Source of the DNA: Candidatus Poribacteria bacterium
GTDB taxonomy: Bacteria > Poribacteria > WGA-4E > JAJDTR01
DNA: 64,000 nt
Reading direction: 5' to 3'
NCBI GenBank assembly: GCA_028820655.1
Contig: JAPPIK010000031.1
Coordinates: 1-64,000, forward strand
Part shown: piece after piece, positions 15,930 to 24,666 of the stretch
Numbering within the stretch: the first letter of the stretch is position 1
How the letters are laid out: each line of letters opens with the position of its first letter
Translations under genes and position numbers: made by a program
The notes under the pieces: model-generated
Databases searched by the model: none
Seen by the model: the letters and a program-made list of their open reading frames with translations, nothing else
Told to the model about the DNA's origin: nothing

Positions 15930-18584
15930 ATGCTGTTGCGGTTAATCCAAATGGGCATCGGGAATCTGTTTGTCTTGGGAGTCACCATCCACCTGTTTCG
16001 ACTCCTTCGTACAACCGTTCCTCATCTGAATATTCCAATCTTCGGTTTCCTATGGATATTTAGCGCTACGCTGTTCACCTTTTTACTCGGCATATTCGGG
16101 TTTCTCGCGCCGGCGCCGATGGCTCTCGCAAGCCTCATTGGATTGCTATTGATGGGGCTGCACTTCCTCCGGAATCGGTCGCGCTACGTAGTTACCTTTT
16201 CATCTCTCCGCACGCGGTTCAAGCGCCCAAGATTTACACTTGTGGCCGGTTTCCTCGCCGCTGCGGCGCTAATCCAATTGCTCCGTATCGCGTTCCATGT
16301 CTGGTACACCCCGCCCTATGTCCACGACACGCTGACCTACCACCTGCCAAACGTCGCCGAGTGGGTGCAAAAGGGACGCATTCATGCTATCTCCACCCCT
16401 GTGCTTCGGAGTTATTGGCCCGCGACCTTCGAGGTCTTCGAATCGTGGTTCGTCGTTTTCCTGCACAACGATCTCCTGATTCAACTCGGCTGCGTCTCCT
16501 GCTATCTGCTCGCCGTGACATCGGTATACGCCATCTGCCGGGGTCTTGACTTTGGGAAGCACCTTTCGGCGGGTGTCGCGCTGCTCTATGCGTACACCCC
16601 CTCGGTGGCGATCCATGCGACCTCTTGCAAAAACGACATGGCTGTGGCGGCGGTGTACCTGTTTGCCATGGCGCTCCTCGTCGACTTGTTGCGAGTTGGC
16701 AACTCCTCAAGTTTTCCCCTATCTCGACGACTCCTGCTCATTGCCATGGCGTTCTGTGTCGGGGTTGGCACCAAGGCGTATGCCGTCTTTATCGCGCCGG
16801 GTTTGATCCTTCTCGGCATCGCCGCACTGGTGAAACACCGGTTGTTAAAGGGTGCGATTCTCAGCCTGCATCCCAAGAACATCCCATCAACCGGTCGTTT
16901 TACCCTTTACACAGGTCTCCTTCTCGGCAGTGGAGTTCTGACGTTCTACTGGTACGTGCGCAACTACGTAATCTTCGACAACCCGTTCTATCCCGCGGAC
17001 TTTAAGCTTTTCGGACACCTCGTTTTCGGATCGGGCGCCGCGCCCGATCCCGGTACCTCCGCCCAATCTTCATTCAGTATTCACTCCATGTGGCAAAACG
17101 CCCGAAACCTCGTAACGTACAAGATACTGGATCAGTTCCGTATCTATACCGACTTGAACCGAATCACCGGCTGGGGCTGGTTCAATTTCGCCTGCGGGAT
17201 TTCCGCGGTAATCTACGGTCTGCTTTTCGACAAGCGGGTACGATTCATCATTCTCTGTTTTGTCACATCCCTATTGTCTCTGTTGGGCTGGGTGTTCGTC
17301 GATGACTGGCACGGTCGATTCCTCCATTTCTTCCCACCCGTGTTCGCCATCGCTTTCGGAGCACTGCTAATTCGTTTGCGAATCAGATGGGCTACGGCGC
17401 CTCTGGCAGCGCTCGCCATCGTGTGTAGTTTGTTCAATTACCTAGCCGTGCTCAACGTCGGCGTGTTTTCCAAAGACGATTTGGGGCGTCTCATGGCGCT
17501 TCCCCCGTTACAGCGCTCGTTGGTCAACGCGGATATCAACTACCCGTGGGTTACGGGCAGCGCATATGGGGAAGTGCTAAAACATGTCCCCGAGGGCGAA
17601 ATCATCGGATACAGCTTGAGAAAGAACGATGTCATCTACCCGCTTTACGGCAGTGACCTGTCACGTCGATTGCATTATATCGCCGATTTCCCCGCTGGCC
17701 TCGTTGATTCTATGAACTCGCGCGGCATTCGCTACCTATATTTTCCGCGGGCGGTGGAACGATTCATCGGGGGGTGGATGCCCCCTTACGGCGCTCATCA
17801 GATTGGTGTTCGCGGCGGACAAATGGCAACTTGGATAAACCTGAACTCGCGAAACCACGAATACAACGCGGGGGAAGTTCAACCCGGCAAATGGACGCAT
17901 CTTGCCTTCACCTTTAGTGGCGAACAGGCAATCTCCTACGTGAATGGCGAAATCGTCGCCGCTCTCGACTATCGTGGAGAGGTTAAGTTTAATCGAACGC
18001 CTCACTTCGTGATTGGAGAACGGTCAAATTTTACTCCGGGCGAACCCTTTCGAGGGAGGATTGACGAAGTATCGTTGTTTCGTCGGGTATTGGCGCAGCG
18101 GGAGATTCGGGAGATAATGAACAGAGGAATCTCACTGACCGAAAGTCCCTCTAATCAATCCGCAACCACCCCGGATGGCTTGGTAGCCTACTACCGATTC
18201 AACGGAAACACCAAAGACCTATCGGGAAACGGCCACGATGGGAAACTTATCGGCTACGCGAAACTTGCCTCGGATAACGGTGCTCCGGTCCCCGGTGCAA
18301 AGGGGTGTGTTCGCTTACCGGGGGTTATAGGAAACGGTGTCGATTGCGGGGAATCGCCGGAGTTGCGAATCGCATCCAACCTAACGCTGATGGCATGGGT
18401 CCATCCGGACAGTGTCGATGGCACCCACTTCGTGGCGGGAACACCCTACAGCGGCGGCGAATGGTGGAAACACTCTCGGATCGCAAAAGTAATTCGAGAT
18501 AACACATTTACCCAAATAACGAGGCATCTCTATGCGCTTAAATCTTCCGAGACTGATCGTCGGACTGGGGATTCTGGCGATTAA
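15930..18584 (+). CDS. GT39-like membrane protein fused to LamG segments
   Basis: Predicted 884 aa. Residues 1 to about 530 form a multi-pass membrane protein with YVHDTLTYHLPNVAEWVQKG and SYWPATFEVFESW, the pattern of GT39/ArnT-type dolichyl- or lipid-sugar transferases. From about 620 it changes to LamG-like sequence (GVRGGQMATWI, GKWTHLAFTFSG, FRGRIDEVSLFRRVL), starting mid-domain. A second LamG start (GLVAYYRFNGN) at about 750 stops after MAWVHPD and runs into unrelated sequence. It looks like a chimera of three pieces. Confident about the parts, unsure the whole protein is functional. Confidence 0.65.
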   Translation: MLLRLIQMGIGNLFVLGVTIHLFRLLRTTVPHLNIPIFGFLWIFSATLFTFLLGIFGFLAPAPMALASLIGLLLMGLHFLRNRSRYVVTFSSLRTRFKRPRFTLVAGFLAAAALIQLLRIAFHVWYTPPYVHDTLTYHLPNVAEWVQKGRIHAISTPVLRSYWPATFEVFESWFVVFLHNDLLIQLGCVSCYLLAVTSVYAICRGLDFGKHLSAGVALLYAYTPSVAIHATSCKNDMAVAAVYLFAMALLVDLLRVGNSSSFPLSRRLLLIAMAFCVGVGTKAYAVFIAPGLILLGIAALVKHRLLKGAILSLHPKNIPSTGRFTLYTGLLLGSGVLTFYWYVRNYVIFDNPFYPADFKLFGHLVFGSGAAPDPGTSAQSSFSIHSMWQNARNLVTYKILDQFRIYTDLNRITGWGWFNFACGISAVIYGLLFDKRVRFIILCFVTSLLSLLGWVFVDDWHGRFLHFFPPVFAIAFGALLIRLRIRWATAPLAALAIVCSLFNYLAVLNVGVFSKDDLGRLMALPPLQRSLVNADINYPWVTGSAYGEVLKHVPEGEIIGYSLRKNDVIYPLYGSDLSRRLHYIADFPAGLVDSMNSRGIRYLYFPRAVERFIGGWMPPYGAHQIGVRGGQMATWINLNSRNHEYNAGEVQPGKWTHLAFTFSGEQAISYVNGEIVAALDYRGEVKFNRTPHFVIGERSNFTPGEPFRGRIDEVSLFRRVLAQREIREIMNRGISLTESPSNQSATTPDGLVAYYRFNGNTKDLSGNGHDGKLIGYAKLASDNGAPVPGAKGCVRLPGVIGNGVDCGESPELRIASNLTLMAWVHPDSVDGTHFVAGTPYSGGEWWKHSRIAKVIRDNTFTQITRHLYALKSSETDRRTGDSGD

Positions 18585-18663
18585 CCTGTATTTGCTCAAA
18601 GTCTACATCTCCACGCAGGCGAAACTCACATTCGAATTCTTCCTGACCTTGGTCAATTTCTGA
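18532..18663 (+). CDS. Small membrane ORF overlapping the GT39-LamG gene
   Basis: 43 codons from ATG 18532, with GAGG about 8 bases upstream, to TGA at 18661. One hydrophobic helix (PRLIVGLGILAINLYLLKVYI-like region, residues 6-26) follows a basic start. It overlaps the last 53 bases of the longer gene in another frame. No family recognised; possibly the real coding unit here, with the longer frame's last residues being read-through. Confidence 0.35.
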   Translation: MRLNLPRLIVGLGILAINLYLLKVYISTQAKLTFEFFLTLVNF

Positions 18664-18991
18664 CTAATCCGAAGGTTCGATTGCATAGTAGGTCCATAGT
18701 ACCCAACAATCGCTGATTCTAACTCTGTAGGAGCGACCTCCCGGTCGCGACAATCATTTGACCGATTGGCGTTGCTGCATCGTGTCTACCTTTAACACCT
18801 CTTTCCCAGCACCTGGATGGTGGGCAGAAGATTAGCTATCGCGCTCCCTATTCATTCGCGCCCTTTCACTCCATCTCTTCGCGTCTTCCAGCATACACAT
18901 ATTTCACTTGGATCAACCTTGAAGAAGTGATAAAATGGATTGGATTACGCAAATCATAACAAACCCCTGAATCAAACATTCGAAGACACTC
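18664..18991. other. Intergenic region with REP and promoter
   Basis: Holds a REP-like hairpin (18727-18748), a degenerate GATC element (about 18830-18862) and a probable promoter: TTGGAT (18908-18913), spacer 17, TAAAAT (18931-18936), for the PhyH gene at 18992. Confidence 0.5.
18727..18748 (+). repeat. REP-like hairpin, GTAG + GCGACC stem
   Basis: GTAG (18727) then GAGCGACC-TCCC-GGTCGC; same family as 21008, 22006, 44586, 45528 and 48842. Confidence 0.65.
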
Positions 18992-20185
18992 ATGAATATA
19001 GATCGAGAACAATTTTTCCGCGACGGATTTCTTATTATACGAAACTGCATCCCGCCCGAACAGCTAGACCAGTTCCGTGATAGCTTTGAAGTCTTGGTTG
19101 AACGTCAGAAAGCCATCTGGGCTAGTGACCGATCGCCGGATGATCCGCCGGGCGGTGCGTGGGAGATCAGCGGGCAACCTCGACTCTCGGGTTATGAAAG
19201 ACTGATCGATGCGGCAACGGCCGACACTGTCGAGATTTGCCTTCATGAGAACACCATGGGTGTGTGTAAACAACTGATGCGCGCCGCCGAGGCGGGGGCG
19301 CAAAACAAGATGTTTATGTGCAGTCCCGTGAGCGATCATGGGCCCGCGAGCTGGCATCGAGACATTCACCCGGTAGACCAAGCGCCACTGCGCGGGCTTC
19401 AGATGGACCTTCTGGAAAACGCGCCCGGTTATCTCCAGTGGAACATTCCGCTCTACGATGATAGTGTGTTGTGGGTGGTGCCCGGCAGTCATCGCAGAGG
19501 CAACACCGAAGCCGAGAACAGCCAACTCAGTGAGGATTCTCGGGTGCCTCTGCCAAACAGCATTCCGGTAGAGATGAACGCGGGCGACGGGGTCGTTTAT
19601 ACCAACACCATCTTTCATTGGGGCAGCAACTACAGCACCAAACTGCGAAGGACAATTCACTTGGGTTACCGCGCTTTCGGCGGCCCAATCTTCCCCTACG
19701 TTTGCCACTTTCACCGCAATCTAGACTTTACCCGGCACCTCTCTCCGGGCGCCCGCGCAGTATTTGAACGACAGGCTCAATTATACCTCGAAGAATGCGA
19801 CGTGATGGAATCCACCTTCCGTGCAATCATCGACAAGAACGCGGAGGCCTTCCGCGAAGGTCTTGCAATTCTGCATCCCGGCGAATCGAGGCGGATTGTC
19901 TGCCTGATACTTGTGTCCAAAGTGGCGTACAAAATGCGGTTTGCCTCGCACCCCGCTCGAGCGGCTTTCGGCAGCGACATCTCGCAAGATAGAGACCTCA
20001 AGCCGCGTTTTTCGCCGGCTGAGATTGAAACGCTCTGGAAGAGATTTTCAGTGCTGGATGAAGCGATTCAATCGCACCAGGAGGAATTTATCTCGGGCTT
20101 TCAATCCGGACCGATGCACTACTCTTTCGAAGAGATGCCGACGAAATTCGATGTGGAAGACTTCATCGCAAGCTGGAACACATGA
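18992..20185 (+). CDS. Phytanoyl-CoA dioxygenase family protein, long form
   Basis: Predicted 397 aa. The iron site is present: SWHRDIHP gives H122 and D124, the distal His is H209 in TIFHWGSN, and TKLRRTIHLGYR supplies the 2-oxoglutarate Arg. The first 50 residues are typical (REQFFRDGFLIIRNCIPPEQL). About 110 residues beyond the core are helical and of unknown role. It opens a three-gene PhyH cluster; the next gene begins 55 bases downstream. Confidence 0.85.
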   Translation: MNIDREQFFRDGFLIIRNCIPPEQLDQFRDSFEVLVERQKAIWASDRSPDDPPGGAWEISGQPRLSGYERLIDAATADTVEICLHENTMGVCKQLMRAAEAGAQNKMFMCSPVSDHGPASWHRDIHPVDQAPLRGLQMDLLENAPGYLQWNIPLYDDSVLWVVPGSHRRGNTEAENSQLSEDSRVPLPNSIPVEMNAGDGVVYTNTIFHWGSNYSTKLRRTIHLGYRAFGGPIFPYVCHFHRNLDFTRHLSPGARAVFERQAQLYLEECDVMESTFRAIIDKNAEAFREGLAILHPGESRRIVCLILVSKVAYKMRFASHPARAAFGSDISQDRDLKPRFSPAEIETLWKRFSVLDEAIQSHQEEFISGFQSGPMHYSFEEMPTKFDVEDFIASWNT

Positions 20186-20240
20186 TTGGGAGTCGATTGA
20201 TGTCTGTGCGGAAGAGCTTGTAGGCTTGTAGGAGACGGTC

Positions 20241-20948
20241 ATGGATCTTGAGGATGCCACACTTCGGTTGGATGAAGAGGGATACTACATACTGGAAGAC
20301 GCGCTCGATCCCCGCGAAGCGGAACGATTGGATTTGGCGGCACGTGCTCTGATGGAACCCAAAGCCGACACGAATCAGAGATACTTGAGCATGGAGGACT
20401 CCCTCAATACCATTCCCGGTCTTGCGCCGCTCTGCACCCACCCGGCAATCCTCGAGTTGGCTGAAGCAGTATTGGGGGAAAAGTTCATTCTGGCAAACAC
20501 CGTTGCCATGAAATGGTGCAGACCCGGTGCCGCCGCTGGCGGATTGCATGCGGATTGGCCGCTCAACGCGGGAATACCCCAACCTTGGCCCGTACTGCCA
20601 ACGGGATTTCAAGCATTCTGGATGCTCACCGACTATACGGCAGATAACGGCGCCACCACCATTGTCCCATTCAGCCACCATAGCAGGCGTCCTCCGACAC
20701 AACCGGAATATCCGCAGGAGATGCCGCTCATCGGGAAGAAGGGGGACGTAGCTGTGTTTGTCAACGGCACGTGGCATCGCAGCGGCGCCAACACGACGAC
20801 AGACCGCCATCGAATGGCAGCCAACATGCTCTATATCCCCGATTTCCTGAATCGACCGAGGACCGGTTGGCCGCTCGTGAAGCGCGAGGTGTATGACCAG
20901 TTTTCGCCCCGCCTTCAGGAGTTGCTTGAGCGGTCTGTCGAATGGTGA
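20241..20948 (+). CDS. Phytanoyl-CoA dioxygenase family protein (HxD site)
   Basis: Predicted 235 aa. H103-A104-D105 forms the HxD motif, H179 (TWHRSGAN) is the distal iron ligand and R191 (TDRHRMAAN) the likely 2-oxoglutarate anchor. This is an intact oxygenase-type site. Start ATG 20241 is preceded by GGAGACGGTC. It is a tandem duplicate of the next gene, sharing RLDEQGY/DEEGYYILE, DPREAERLD, PSVSMEGSLN-like and KREVYDQFSPRLQELL blocks, which makes the active-site difference between them informative. Confidence 0.88.
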   Translation: MDLEDATLRLDEEGYYILEDALDPREAERLDLAARALMEPKADTNQRYLSMEDSLNTIPGLAPLCTHPAILELAEAVLGEKFILANTVAMKWCRPGAAAGGLHADWPLNAGIPQPWPVLPTGFQAFWMLTDYTADNGATTIVPFSHHSRRPPTQPEYPQEMPLIGKKGDVAVFVNGTWHRSGANTTTDRHRMAANMLYIPDFLNRPRTGWPLVKREVYDQFSPRLQELLERSVEW

Positions 20949-21007
20949 TTCTTGAGATTGGGCAGGTTCAAATCGGTATGAATACTAGGATTCTTCCCAA
21001 AGCAGTG

Positions 21008-21029
21008 GTAGGAGCGATTTCCAAATCGC
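21008..21029 (+). repeat. REP-like hairpin, GTAG + GCGATTT stem
   Basis: GTAG (21008) then GCGATTT-CC-AAATCGC, perfect 7-bp stem (21014-21029). Confidence 0.65.
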
Positions 21030-21114
21030 GACTTTATCGGAATTCGGAATTCCCTCCTACAGCGGCAATAGGAATAATCTCCGACTCTCAAGCTCTCGAC
21101 GCTGTGTAGATTCT

Positions 21115-21831
21115 ATGGACCTAAACGAAGTTAAACTGCGGCTAGACGAACAAGGTTACGCCATTCTGGAAGGCCTTCTCGACCCACGCGAAGCCGAGCG
21201 TCTTGATGCCATAGCGCGTCCCATCATGGAGGTACCGCGGGACAATATATGGGGCGCGAACGGCTATGTCAGCATGGAAGGGTCGTTAAACCACATCCCC
21301 GATCTGGCTCCGCTATGCGTCCACCCCACGATTCTGAAACTCCTCGACATGGTTCTTGGCGAGAGCTACTTTTTGGCGAACAATGTCGCCATGAAATGGT
21401 GCAAACCGGGCACGCACGTCGGAGGTTTGCATTCTGCAGGAGGTTCAAAGCCCGCCCAAACCTTTACCGGTTACCCCACGGATCTTCAGGTCTTCTGGAT
21501 GCTCACAGACTTCACGTATGAAAATGGCGCCACCATGGTCGTGCCGTTTAGCCACCATACTCGCCGCTCCCCGACTCGCGCGTCGTACCCGCAGGAGATT
21601 CCCGTCATTGGCAAAAAGGGCTCCGTGTGCGTCTTCTACGACAGCCTCTGGCATCGCAGCGGCGCGAATACGACCACCGACCAGCATCGCATGTCGGCAA
21701 ATGTATTCTATCTACCTTGGTTCATCCACCGATCAGACGATCAGTGGCCGCGCGTGAAGAGAGAACTCTACGATCAATTTTCGCCGCGCTTGCAAGAGTT
21801 GCTCGTACGCTCCGTTGAAGACCCAAAATGA
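21115..21831 (+). CDS. PhyH-family protein with HxA iron site, candidate halogenase
   Basis: Predicted 238 aa, tandem paralogue of the gene at 20241. The HxD motif is altered: H106-S107-A108, while the distal His (H180 in LWHRSGAN) and the Arg (R192 in TDQHRMSAN) remain. In Fe(II)/2-oxoglutarate halogenases such as SyrB2 (HTA) and WelO5 or BesD (HxG), loss of this Asp opens a site for chloride or bromide. The fold and the retained ligands make halogenation a reasonable inference. A degenerate oxygenase or a non-enzymatic binder remains possible. The rest of the protein is well preserved, which argues against decay. Confidence 0.75.
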   Translation: MDLNEVKLRLDEQGYAILEGLLDPREAERLDAIARPIMEVPRDNIWGANGYVSMEGSLNHIPDLAPLCVHPTILKLLDMVLGESYFLANNVAMKWCKPGTHVGGLHSAGGSKPAQTFTGYPTDLQVFWMLTDFTYENGATMVVPFSHHTRRSPTRASYPQEIPVIGKKGSVCVFYDSLWHRSGANTTTDQHRMSANVFYLPWFIHRSDDQWPRVKRELYDQFSPRLQELLVRSVEDPK

Positions 21832-21931
21832 GTGTAACTCGATTGGTCGTCTATATGTCCATTATTACTTTAAAAGCTATGCTTTAATGGACTTCTCGCC
21901 AAGCGTGTATGCGATCGTTTCAAGGTAGTAG

Positions 21932-21966
21932 GATCAAATGAGCGAATAGCGAATCCGATAGAGATT
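21932..21966 (-). repeat. 35-bp GATC element (GATC...GATT)
   Basis: Exactly 35 bp, reverse orientation: ATGAGCGAATAGCGAATCC core; preceded by GGTAGTAG. Confidence 0.75.
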
Positions 21967-22005
21967 CCCGTGTGCCGTAAACCTTCTTTCACCACCCGAC
22001 TGTCG

Positions 22006-22027
22006 GTAGTAGCGATCTCTGAATCGC
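22006..22027 (+). repeat. REP-like hairpin, GTAG + GCGAT stem
   Basis: GTAG (22006) then GCGAT-CTCTGA-ATCGC. Confidence 0.5.
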
Positions 22028-22064
22028 GACCTCCTCACTTATACCATACACTTACCTAGAGAAC

Positions 22065-22205
22065 CATTTAATGGTTCAATCGCAAAGCAATTAATGCTAA
22101 CGAGACTGGCACGAGAAACCTGTTCTACCACGCCGGTAGGTGCAGTTTCTAACCGCACCGACACCCAAGGCTGAATCACATTTACCTAGAAAGTTCACTA
22201 TTTAT
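22065..22205 (+). repeat. MITE-A copy with central REP hairpin
   Basis: Aligns along its length with the reverse complement of 33617-33756: ACGAGACTG, TTCTACCACGCCGGTAGGTG and ACCGCACCGA blocks are shared. The central palindrome GGTGCAGTT-TCT-AACCGCACC follows GTAG (22136). Confidence 0.6.
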
Positions 22206-22273
22206 CGCATGTCTCAGGCTAATTTCATTCGTTAGGCATTTCCCAGGCTGTGGCGTTACCACAAGGAGACAAA

Positions 22274-24571
22274 ATGACGGCTACCCGAGAGATTCTGGAC
22301 CGGAACGACCTGGTCTATAAAGCCCTTCCACCCCGATGGGTGTTCGGACTACCTATCGGCAACGGTCAGATCGGCGGTATGATTTGGGTTGAAGATGAAA
22401 CCAAAGTTGTCGTCACGCTCGACAGTGTGTGGGCGTGGGACCTCCGCCAAACACCCAAGCAAACCACCTACGCTCATTTTCGGGAGCTCATGGCGGCGGA
22501 AAAGTACGACGAAATCGCGCCATATCTTAACACCGGGGAGCCCTTGCCGAGAAAGACGTACGTGGGCAGACTCGTCATTGATTTGGGGCGGAAAATCTTG
22601 GGGGAGGGGCGGTTGCGCTTGGGCGATGCCGAGGTCGTACTCGATCTTCACACAGATGATGGCGGCGTCATCCATCTGAAGTTCGTCGCCTATGCCAATC
22701 TTCCGGCCATCGCAGTCGATCACCCTCAAACCGGCATCAAAGAGATTCGGCTCGAACGGCTTTCGGGTGAGCGAGTCGGTTTGCAGGATGCGCCCGAATA
22801 TACTGAAGGCACCTCGGCGTCAGTTGAGTGGATTCGCCAAGACATCCCCGCCAGTCCCTCCATTGTGCTTGGACTACGCCGTGGAAAGACTCAGTCCTTC
22901 GCGACAGTCCAGGCTACACGAAACGGATGCGACCCGCTCGAAGAAGCCGTAAGCGTACTTGAGAAGGCATCGGCAACCCCTGTCGCCCACCTTGAAGACC
23001 ATCGTGAGTGGTGGCAAGGGTTCTGGGAGAAATCGAGCGTGCAGGTGCCGGACGAAAAGATTGAATCGCTCTGGTACATGGGGTTATACATGCTCGCAGG
23101 CGCAAGCCGCAAGGGTGGATGCGCAGCTAGCCTGCACGGTGTCTGGTCACCGGACAGTTGCATCCCGCCCGCGCACGGGTTCTACATTTGGGACTTCTAC
23201 TCGCAGCACTGGGGGCTTTATACGGCAAACCGCCTGGAACTTGGTGAAGCCTTCTGCGACCACTTTCTCTCGATTCTCCCTCGTCTGAAGGAACAGACCC
23301 GACAGTTCTACGAGTGGGATGGCGTATTTGTCCCCGGCATCATGGCTGTTGACGGATCATGGATTCTTCTCGGGCACAACGAGTTGCTCCTCTGGCCCGG
23401 CACCACCGCGTGGGTTGCGCAAGCCTTCTGGTGGCAATATCTCTATAGCAATGACACCGATTTCCTTAGGAAGAAGGGATATCCCTTCATGCGCGAGTGC
23501 ATGCTATTTTTTGAGCGATTGCTCGAAAAGGGGGAGGACGGAAAATTCCATCTGAATGTCGCCTACGCCCCGGAGTTTAAGAGTTGGACACGGGACGACA
23601 CGCTCAGCCTGTCGCTCATCCGGTATCTTTTTGATGGCGCGTTGAAAGCTGTCGAGGTTCTTCAGATTGACGAGCCCCATCTGGCGACTTGGAAGGAGAT
23701 ACTTGAAAACCTCCAAGAATATCACGTTGATGACTCGGGGCTGTGTTTTGCGGAAGGATTGCCGTACTCGGAGTCTCACCGCCACATGTCGCACCTCGCG
23801 CCGGTCTATCCTTGCGACGATGTGAACATTGACGGATCGTCAGAAGAGCGCCAACTTATCGATCGGACGATAAACAACGTGATTCTAAAGGGGTACGGTA
23901 CTTTCGTCGGCTGGGCATTCGTCTGGCTCTCTGCGATCGCCGCCAGAGCCGGCCGTGGCAGAATGGCGTGGTGGACGCTCAAGCAGTGTGCCGATGCGTT
24001 CGTCTCCGGCAACACGTACAACCTGAATTTGGATTGGGAGCGCAACGGTATCTCCATCCAGCCCGACACGCTCTGCGTCGATGGCAATATGGGAGCAGTC
24101 GATTCCCTCAACCAGATGCTGCTTCAGAGTTGGGGCGGACGTATTCGCGTATTCCCGGCGTGTCCCAATCATTGGCGCGATATCCGATTCGATAACTTGC
24201 GAAGCGAAGGGGGCGTAGAGGTCTCCGCCGTGCATGAGGATGGGCGTACATTGGGCGTTCGCTTGCAATCCGATTCGGAGACGAACGTCCGGTTGGTCAA
24301 CCCGTTCGGCGATTCGGGCGGTTACCTCGGCGGTCGGCAAATTCAGCCGACATCCGAAGGCGATTTGGAAGTCAATCTCGCTGTCGGGGAGGCAATCTGG
24401 TTTACAGCCGCTCCTGATATTCATCTCGCGGACTTGGAGAATTTCGCCGTGGAACGCCCCGAAGCCCTGCGGAATCCGTACGGACTCAAATTTGTTGATC
24501 CGGATTGGCTGAACGACAGCCCGGACATCGCGAAAGTACACCCGCATTTCCGTGGAACCTTCATAGAATAA
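22274..24571 (+). CDS. GH95-like glycoside hydrolase, tandem copy 1
   Basis: Predicted 765 aa from ATG 22274, after AAGGAG; an upstream in-frame GTG (22250) is not preferred. N-terminal LPPRWVFGLPIGNGQIGGM matches the GH95 (alpha-L-fucosidase-type) opening. Family landmarks: SHRHMSHLAPVYP (about 505), GWAFVWLSAIAAR, VDGNMGAVDSLNQMLLQSW (about 620) and GGRIRVFPACPNHW. No signal peptide, so a cytoplasmic or unusual export role. GH95 enzymes release fucose or galactose from oligosaccharides by inversion; true specificity is unproven. Closest to copy 3. Confidence 0.8.
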   Translation: MTATREILDRNDLVYKALPPRWVFGLPIGNGQIGGMIWVEDETKVVVTLDSVWAWDLRQTPKQTTYAHFRELMAAEKYDEIAPYLNTGEPLPRKTYVGRLVIDLGRKILGEGRLRLGDAEVVLDLHTDDGGVIHLKFVAYANLPAIAVDHPQTGIKEIRLERLSGERVGLQDAPEYTEGTSASVEWIRQDIPASPSIVLGLRRGKTQSFATVQATRNGCDPLEEAVSVLEKASATPVAHLEDHREWWQGFWEKSSVQVPDEKIESLWYMGLYMLAGASRKGGCAASLHGVWSPDSCIPPAHGFYIWDFYSQHWGLYTANRLELGEAFCDHFLSILPRLKEQTRQFYEWDGVFVPGIMAVDGSWILLGHNELLLWPGTTAWVAQAFWWQYLYSNDTDFLRKKGYPFMRECMLFFERLLEKGEDGKFHLNVAYAPEFKSWTRDDTLSLSLIRYLFDGALKAVEVLQIDEPHLATWKEILENLQEYHVDDSGLCFAEGLPYSESHRHMSHLAPVYPCDDVNIDGSSEERQLIDRTINNVILKGYGTFVGWAFVWLSAIAARAGRGRMAWWTLKQCADAFVSGNTYNLNLDWERNGISIQPDTLCVDGNMGAVDSLNQMLLQSWGGRIRVFPACPNHWRDIRFDNLRSEGGVEVSAVHEDGRTLGVRLQSDSETNVRLVNPFGDSGGYLGGRQIQPTSEGDLEVNLAVGEAIWFTAAPDIHLADLENFAVERPEALRNPYGLKFVDPDWLNDSPDIAKVHPHFRGTFIE

Positions 24572-24666
24572 GCGGACCGAAACCAACTGTTTTCTTGGAA
24601 ATGTATGCACGTAGAATCCGAACCGGGATCATTGACCAGTCTCAACCGCCCCCAAATATTTAGGGT

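Larger units (their letters stand above)
21832..22273. other. Intergenic repeat block
   Basis: No gene. Contains a GATC/GATT element (21932-21966), a REP-like hairpin (22006-22027) and MITE-A copy (about 22065-22205) with its own central REP (22136-22159). Confidence 0.6.

Noticed and set aside
18900-18990. Riboswitch or structured leader before the PhyH gene
   Set aside because: Only a promoter-like pair is visible; no conserved helices could be drawn.
23885-24610. 241-codon antisense frame opposite GH95-like copy 1
   Set aside because: No recognisable domain; sequence is explained by the sense gene.
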